A stretch of 14,907 nt of DNA, taken from Fomitopsis serialis (taxonomy: Eukaryota; Basidiomycota; Agaricomycetes; Polyporales; Fomitopsidaceae). The notes beneath the pieces were generated by a model. It worked only from the letters and a program-made list of their open reading frames with translations. It searched no databases and was not told the DNA's origin. The first letter of the stretch is position 1. Every line of letters starts with the position of its first letter. Positions 9,443-14,907 of the stretch are shown in pieces. Location: positions 1-14,907 of the forward strand of contig NW_025955678.1 in NCBI RefSeq assembly GCF_022376445.1, in the 5' to 3' direction. The translations under genes and the position numbers were made by a program.

Positions 9443-10391
9443 CGCCCAATAAGTCGCTCGAAAAACCTGCGAGGAGAATGTTGAGATGTGAACATAAGCC
9501 ATTCAGTCCTCCTCGAGGCAATTTGAAATGCATGTTAAACTGCAGAAGATCTAACGAATTACGAGACCCTGCCAGTGGTCAGCGAACATGTTGAACTTGA
9601 AAAAGCATCGCATCAGTAAGCGCTGGGCGGTCGATACAAAGCGTATCTCGATCTCATGGCGTTTGATGTGGCTGCCAGCGACTCGGCTCTCGCATGGGCC
9701 TCGCGCTGTGCAAAACGTGACATCAGTACTCTCGCGACTACGTATTTTACATATGTAGCATATCATGCCATTGAGACGGTGCGAAGTCCTTTTTCTTCTC
9801 ATGATATTCCTTGAATTTCCTTTGACTCTTCAAGGATTGGATGGCTTGACCCTTGCCAGTGTCGGCATCACTGCTCTCTGCCTACACTGCGTTGACCATA
9901 TGGTCTTTATCCCAAATTCTGGAGCCCATACTTAGCGACATGCCTGCTGCTCAAGAGATATTCGGATGCACGAAAACCGTCGCTCATCGCAAGATCCATG
10001 CCACTGTCAGTTCGTGGTCGCATTTGGCCATGACACCCATCGATGCCTCACGACTGAAGACGAGGGCAATAGTCCTGACAATCACTACCGGCTCCGGCAT
10101 CTCGTGAGCTCCTAGATGTTCGCGAAGTTTGCAGGTCCTGCACGCGGCAGCTTGCATTGTTCGCCATATTTGGTCATTGTACATTTCATTGTACCAGCGC
10201 TATAAAGGTGAGCACTTTCAGAGTGACCGTCACAGCCTGTCTATACCACGGGGTCCGACTGCGACAAGAACCGTATCAGAAAAGTAGAAAGGTACGTTGT
10301 GGACCGGAACCGCTCATAACGGCAACAGACTGGTGCAGTCGCATCTCGTCATTTATCGTCCGTTTGAACGCTTCCGAGAACAGCTTGGGCC
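9443..10391. other. Intergenic between tRNA-Glu and F-box gene
   Basis: No supported gene. Short open frames (9551-9802 minus, 9853-10107 plus, 9984-10184 minus) overlap one another and show no motif I recognise. TATAAAG at 10201-10207 is a possible TATA box for the F-box gene, 185 bp before its ATG. Confidence 0.45.
10201..10207 (+). promoter_or_regulatory. Candidate TATA box for F-box gene
   Basis: TATAAAG, 185 bp upstream of the ATG at 10392. The spacing is long but possible for a fungal gene with a leader of about 150 nt. Confidence 0.25.
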
Positions 10392-12197
10392 ATGTCTTTA
10401 ACCACCCAGCTCGTGCGCGATGGCATCCTGGCAGAGATATGTCGCCACTTCGATCCTTGCCTCGATCTTGCTGAGCCACAGCTGAACAATCCAATGGCTC
10501 GCCGGCAAGTACCAGAACAGGTGCGTACGGACAGACGCGCACTCGCCGCGCTCGCGCGAACATGTCGCGCCTTCACCGACGTCGCGTTGGACGCCCTCTG
10601 GGGACAGCTGGACTCACCGGAACCCTTTCTCTGTCTCCTTTTCCGGGAGGTAAGGCGCGTGCCTGCGGATGACCCTAAGCTCGCCGAGGACACATTCGAA
10701 GGCATGGTTCTGGTATGTCAACACCTCTGCCTTCTATGAATCTATGTGATCAGTCACCCACAGACGTCTATCAACGCGGGCCTGCCGATACAGCGTGCGC
10801 GCGTCGCATGGTACGCACAGCGCGTGAAGTCGCTCCGCATACTCAAAGAGGATGTAATTCACCCCTCCATGTTCCTACAACCTTCCATGGTCCGCGAGCG
10901 TGACATCAGCACCGGCCTGGAGCGGCCGCTGCTTCCCTCGCTTGAGGAAATCTTCTGTGAACCCTCGCCAGCAATGGATGAAGCGATAACGGTCTTCGCA
11001 GGCCCTAACCTCATGCGTGTCACCTTCAGTCTCTCATATCGCCAGACCAAGTCGAAGCAAGAGCTGACCGGCGAAGACTACGCACTGGCGAGTATCGTCC
11101 ACAACCTCGCCAGCTCGGCGCTATATGTGGAGGAACTCGTTGTCACGCATGTTCCCTTCCCGCGGACGCTGCTCGGCATTGAGGGGCTCCGGAACATTCA
11201 GGTGCTCGACATCCATGGAACGGAATGCACTACGGACCTTCTGCGCAAGCTATCCTATCTGGGGCGTCTGAATCGACTGACGCTCACCGCGTCCGCAGGG
11301 GGTACTCCGCTATCGTCAAAAGCGTTCTGCCAACTGAAGCACGTCCGATTCATCAAAGGCACGTTCACGGGTATCTCCCGCGTCCTGCGCTCGTTTGGAG
11401 TCTGCCAGCTAATCACCCTACACGTTGCCAACGCGATGGCCTGGTCAGTCCGGTGTCTGAAAGAATTCACCACGTCCGCGTTGGCGCTGTGCCTTCGCTC
11501 GCGATGCACCCTCATCACTCTGTCCATCCGGGCGGCAGCTGCCCAAGAGCCCGGGGAGGACCCGACGAATCTGCCGTGGCTCCCGCTTCCGGAGCTTCTC
11601 CAGCCATTCTTCTTCTGTGCACAGATGTCGACCTTCGAGCTGGGTATCCAGTCGCTCGTCGCCATATCCGACAACGATCTTTCTCTCGTCGGGACGCGCT
11701 GGCCCCATCTCACGTGCCTTGATCTAGTGCATACCAACGCAATCTCGCCCATACCGACCTTCGACGGGATCATCCAGCTCGTGGAGGACTGCCCGGGCTT
11801 GCGCGTCCTGCAGCTGCCCATCGTCGCCGCCCCTACGCCCAGCCCAGTTGACTGGCCCGTGCTCCGGAATGGCATCGAGGTGCTCGTGATCGCCCGCCAG
11901 CTGTACCCCGAGCGCGAGGTGCGCGTGTTCATCGACGACCGGGAGATCATCGCGCAGATTGCGGATAGGCTGTTCCCGGAGCTGGACGTGTACGAGAGCT
12001 GCGAGGCCACGAAGGCGCTGAAGGGCGGCATGCACTGTGAGTGGAGGAAGATTGTGGATGAGGTGGGGTATCTGCGGTATTTGAGATGGGTGGAGGGAAG
12101 GCGGGCTTTGTACTTGGTCAGGGTGAATGACCCTATGCCCACGGGAGAGTCAGCACAATCGTCCCCCGCGCAGTCGTTCATGGTTGTCAAAAGATGA
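10392..12197 (+). CDS. F-box protein with leucine-rich repeat-like C-terminal region
   Basis: Two exons, 10392-10712 and 10764-12197, giving 584 aa. The 51-nt intron has donor GTATGT and acceptor CCCACAG, phase 0. The N-terminus carries an F-box-like pair of helices (about residues 8-20, DGILAEICRHFDP, and 50-75, RRALAALARTCRAFTDVALDALWGQL), the typical divergent basidiomycete form. The rest contains irregular leucine-rich segments such as LYVEELVVTHVPFPRTLLG and IEGLRNIQVLDIHGTE, expected to form the substrate-binding face. The likely role is a substrate adaptor of an SCF ubiquitin ligase, bound to Skp1 through the F-box; the target is unknown. It is a clear paralogue of the broken gene at the left edge, with the intron in a similar place after the F-box. 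Its stop lies 72 nt from the stop of the convergent CFEM gene B. There is no transmembrane or signal segment. Confidence 0.85.
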
Positions 12198-12269
12198 GTT
12201 ACTGGGTCACGTTTCCTCGCCAATGCCCTATCTATACTGTACACCCGTCGTTATACCATCAGTTCAATC
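12198..12269. other. 72-nt convergent gap between F-box gene and CFEM gene B
   Basis: The stop codons of two convergent genes are only 72 nt apart, so the 3'UTRs must overlap or be very short. No terminator or poly(A) signal could be assigned. Confidence 0.6.
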
Positions 12270-13069
12270 CTACAACAACATAGTCACGCCAAATATAACA
12301 CCCAACATCGAAGTAATCACACTATGCATCATCGAAACTTCCACACGAAGGCTAGTCCCAGCATTGGCTGTCGTTCCCGATGCCGAAGTCGTTGTTGAAG
12401 TCGTCTGCGCGGTCGAAGTAGCGCCGCTCCCCGTCGTCGTCACGGATTCTCCGTAATAAAGCACGGATAGGGATGAGCCGAGCGATGAGTAGTCCGACGA
12501 GAGCGATGCACCATATGCGGAGTATTCCGACGAGAGGAACGATCCGTAGGACGAATACGCCGAAGACACTGATACCGCCTTCGACGAGCCGGAGACAAGT
12601 GCAGACGAGGCTGCCGCGGTGAAAGTCGAGGCATCAGAGGAAAGGCTGGACACAGCTGAGACTGAGATTTCGGACCCCGGTATAAGTCGCGTGATGGAAG
12701 CGTCGCATATTTCTCGAGAAGACCTACCGTATGCGCATTGGTCCTGATGTATGGTCTGTGCTAGCTGTGCCTCTGCCGCGGTGCATTTACTTTGAAAGCA
12801 CGAAGTTGCTGCATTTTCGTACGCTGTCGACGCGCATACGCAGAATAGGTCTGTGCTAAAAACGACAGGGCTCAGCTTGCAGAAAGAACGAGCACATCCG
12901 ACATATGAACTCACTAAAACGGACAGCCTGCGGTTGAAGCAGCCTCATTGACGCACGCGAAGATGCACGAACTGGCCGGGTAGCTAGTCGCTACCGCCGA
13001 ACTGCTTTGGGCGACCGACCTGCAGGTAGCGGCGAGTGCAATGAGCAGGGTAGTGATGGGCCCTTGCAT
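12270..13069 (-). CDS. CFEM-domain GPI-anchored cell-surface protein (gene B)
   Basis: Three exons on the minus strand: 13069-12915, 12855-12728 and 12661-12270, giving 224 aa. A signal peptide (residues 1-20, ITTLLIALAATCRSVA) is followed by a CFEM domain with eight cysteines at 35, 39, 49, 57, 59, 71, 76 and 92. Asp54 sits three residues before Cys57, the haem-ligand position known in studied CFEM proteins. The stalk is Ser/Thr-rich and contains three perfectly spaced 11-residue units (SSxYSxYGxxL, about 12468-12566). The tail ends in a hydrophobic segment (VITSMLGVIFGVTMLL) after a small-residue region (TANAGTS), as for GPI anchoring. Introns of 59 and 66 nt are GT-AG and occupy the same positions and phases (2 and 1) as the first two introns of CFEM gene A. 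Gene C, just upstream on the same strand, is its tandem duplicate. Confidence 0.87.
12468..12566 (-). repeat. Three 33-nt tandem units encoding an 11-residue Tyr/Ser repeat (gene B)
   Basis: The units read SSAYSSYGSFL, SSEYSAYGASL and SSDYSSLGSSL, each exactly 33 nt (12534-12566, 12501-12533, 12468-12500). The 11-residue period suggests a regular Tyr-bearing stalk. The same three units are in gene C at 13784-13882. Confidence 0.85.
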
Positions 13070-13593
13070 GGCTGACTTAGCGGGGCAAGAGAGGCGAAGG
13101 CAGACTTCGTTACTTAAAGGACATTTGCTAAGCGTCTGCGGGGCTAGAGTGCGTTGCCAGATAGCCTCGCTGCTGCCTTGCCGCAGTATAGACGCCCTCG
13201 TGTACCGGGAATCGTACGACATTGCTGGTAGGAGGAGAGCGCAGTACCAAGACATCGTTGCACGCAAGGCGATTCAAATGCTACAGGACCAATCCGGATG
13301 GTCTGCGTGCGCAGTGCACGATGGCGGCGCCCGGCGAGAGGGCTGTGTCATTATCTGCCGTAGTTCAAAGGCCCTCAACTTTGGGTCCGAGGAAGCTGAA
13401 CCGAAGCTCCCCGCCAACACGTATGTCAGACTGATCAAAATGCAAGCAAGAGATGCGTACTGGTGATCATTTCCCGCGCAGCCATATATGTCTATATGTA
13501 TTGCAGAACAGAAAAGGCCGTCAATACTAGTCTTCCATTGAGCACCACTGTCATGTACAATGCAGCACGCAGCCCATCATACAATGCCAGGCC
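13070..13593 (-). promoter_or_regulatory. Promoter region of CFEM gene B, duplicated with that of gene C
   Basis: No gene is supported here; open frames on the plus strand are shadows. The first about 200 bp upstream of gene B resemble the region upstream of gene C. Shared parts include CGGGGC(A/G)AGAG next to the ATG, AAGCGTCTGCGG (13130-13141, plus-strand letters) and a TTGCCAGA block. An AT-rich TATA-like patch (TTTAAGTAA on the minus strand, about 13111-13119) lies between the shared 12-mer and the start. Confidence 0.5.
13130..13141 (-). promoter_or_regulatory. Shared promoter element upstream of gene B
   Basis: Plus-strand AAGCGTCTGCGG (minus CCGCAGACGCTT), 61-72 nt before the gene B ATG. 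It is identical to the element at 14438-14449 ahead of gene C. It could be a conserved regulatory site or just a remnant of duplication. Confidence 0.4.
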
Positions 13594-14359
13594 TCACAAT
13601 ACCAAGGAAATACCGAGAGCGATACCGAGCATCGTAGTAACGCACACGACCATGCCGCTCTGCACAAACGAAGCATCCAACCGAGCGCTGACCCAGCGTT
13701 GGCAGTCGTAGAGTGCGTAACCACACTGTGGCGCCGTTTGATGTGGTCGTCACAACATTCCCCGTCGTCGTCGCCAACACGGATAGGGACGAGCTGAGCA
13801 CCGAGTAGTCCGATGAGAGTGAGGCCCCATACGCGGAGTACTCCGACGAGATATGCGAGCCGTAGGACGAGTACGCCGAGGAAAGGGACGCGTACTGCGA
13901 CGAGTCGGAGATGTGCAAAGCCGAAGCGGCGGCGGTGAATGTCGAGGCAGCCGAGGAGAGGCTCAATAGGCCCGACACTAAGTAAAGAAGACTTAGGAAT
14001 TGTCGCGTCTGACACATCGTGGGACCCACCATATGAGCATTGATCCTGGTGCAGGGTCTGCGCAGCCTGGGCCTCTGCTGAGGAACATTTGCTCTGCAAA
14101 CACGAAGTCGCTGCTTTTTCGTATGTTGAAGACCCGCATACGCAGAGGAGGTCTGCACTGGGTACGGGACAGGTCAATTGTCGCATAAAGGATGAGATAT
14201 CATCGTGCATTACTCACTAGCTTGAGCAGCCTGCACTTGAAGCAGCCTCAACTATGCACGTAATGATACATGTGTCGCCTGGGAGAGCCGTAGTGCTTGA
14301 GCTACGGCACTATAGACAGCCGATATGGCAAAGAGCAGAGCAATAATGGGAACCTGCAT
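13594..14359 (-). pseudogene. CFEM-domain GPI protein gene C, frameshifted tandem copy of gene B
   Basis: It has the same exon plan as gene B: 14359-14218, 14157-14030 (128 nt, as in B) and 13977-13594, with introns of 60 and 52 nt, both GT-AG at the same sites. The signal peptide (MQVPIIALLFAISAVYSAVA), all eight CFEM cysteines, the three 11-residue repeats and a GPI-type tail (SGMVVCVTTMLGIALGISL) can all be read, but not in one frame. One base is missing near 14296-14299: B has CAAAGC after the signal peptide, C has CAAGC. The ATG frame therefore stops after 35 codons. Two more shifts lie at about 13710-13727 and 13690-13691. The three exons still total 654 nt, a multiple of three, but the frame between the lesions is wrong. 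It is either a recent pseudogene or a good gene with base-calling indels. Confidence 0.75.
13784..13882 (-). repeat. Three 33-nt units of the 11-residue repeat (gene C)
   Basis: The units read SSAYSSYGSHI, SSEYSAYGASL and SSDYSVLSSSL. Register and copy number match gene B exactly, so the array predates the B/C duplication. Confidence 0.8.
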
Positions 14360-14907
14360 GACTGAAATGGCGGGGCGAGAGTGTCAAGAGGGGCAAGGTG
14401 CGAAGAAGGCGAGGGCACGATATTAAGTTGCACTCACAAGCGTCTGCGGAACCAGTATGCCACATTTGCCAGAACATGAGTAGCCGCCTCCAGAACACCT
14501 CTGGTTGGTGACCGCACGACATTTCGTGAGAGGTGTGCCTGTACTACGGGCATATCACCGTACAAGGTTTCAATCCAACTTGTGAATGCGATTCCAGACA
14601 ACAGAGATGATGATCTGCCAGACGCAGTCAGGCGGCCGAAGCGAAACGAGTCACCGTGCGCTGTTCAGTAGCAGGTCCCAGAAGTTTCAGTGATCCTACC
14701 AGCGCATCTCATTTGTTGCCAGAGAAAATGAGTCAGACTGTTATTGGTGGTGCCGTGCGCTGTCACTGTCAACTGAGGACGTGTGTGTGATGGTTGAGGA
14801 GAGGAGTAGGACACAGCGCGCGGCGCTGGCGCGTCTGTGATGTGGAGCCACCGTGATGCTCACGTGACCGTGACATCCGCGTTGCAACGCGACCGCTTCC
14901 AGTGGCA
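14360..14907. other. Upstream region of gene C to the window end
   Basis: No supported gene. The first about 200 bp are paralogous to the gene B promoter. Beyond that I see only short repeats such as CCGTGCGCTGT (near 14656 and 14753). Confidence 0.45.
14438..14449 (-). promoter_or_regulatory. Shared promoter element upstream of gene C
   Basis: The same 12-mer as upstream of gene B, here 79-90 nt before the ATG. An AT-rich patch (ACTTAATATCG on the minus strand) again lies between it and the start. Confidence 0.4.

Noticed and set aside
11255..12244. 329-aa frame on the minus strand
   Set aside because: It is antisense to the intact F-box gene, with no motif and an odd Ser/Arg-rich composition.
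13041..13466. 141-aa plus frame
   Set aside because: It overlaps the signal peptide of CFEM gene B and its promoter on the opposite strand, without motifs.
13690..13730. A third intron in CFEM gene C that would rescue the frame
   Set aside because: GT-AG pairs here give only 34-39 nt, below the usual minimum, and would remove the TTANAG segment that gene B keeps as coding.

Overview
The window looks like nuclear DNA of a filamentous basidiomycete (Agaricomycetes, perhaps Polyporales; the order is a guess). The reasons are introns of mostly 51-66 nt with GTGAGT/GTATGT-type donors and CTGAC-like branch sites, a fungal group III-type G-alpha gene, divergent F-box/leucine-rich proteins, and small CFEM proteins with Ser/Thr-rich stalks and GPI-type tails. 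No bacterial, viral or clear transposon features were seen.

Layout from left to right. (1) At 1-1186 (minus) is an F-box family gene running off the left edge. It carries a frameshift, an in-frame TAG and no visible start, so it reads as a pseudogene. At about 1402-1760 (plus) is a weaker relic of another F-box gene. The stretch 1766-2830 holds nothing I can call. (2) At 3223-4795 (plus) is a four-exon CFEM protein with signal peptide and GPI-type tail (gene A here); its second intron is about ten times larger than the others. (3) At 5760-7104 (plus) is a complete five-exon heterotrimeric G-protein alpha subunit of 353 aa. (4) At 7105-9361 is about 2.2 kb without a convincing gene, strongly pyrimidine-rich just after the G-alpha gene. 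(5) At 9362-9442 (minus) is tRNA-Glu(CTC) with a 9-nt intron and a T5 terminator. (6) At 10392-12197 (plus) is an intact two-exon F-box protein of 584 aa, a paralogue of the broken gene at the left edge. (7) On the minus strand are two tandem CFEM genes: B (12270-13069, intact, 224 aa) and C (13594-14359, same architecture, broken by at least three small indels). Genes A, B and C share both CFEM introns at the same positions and phases.

The genes do not form an evident pathway. The G-alpha would act at the inner face of the plasma membrane in nutrient or pheromone signalling. The CFEM proteins would sit on the outer face or in the wall. The F-box proteins would be substrate adaptors of SCF ubiquitin ligases. 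The main theme is birth and decay within two fast-evolving families: F-box (one intact, two broken) and CFEM (two intact, one broken). The small indels could also be assembly errors, which only read-level data can settle.
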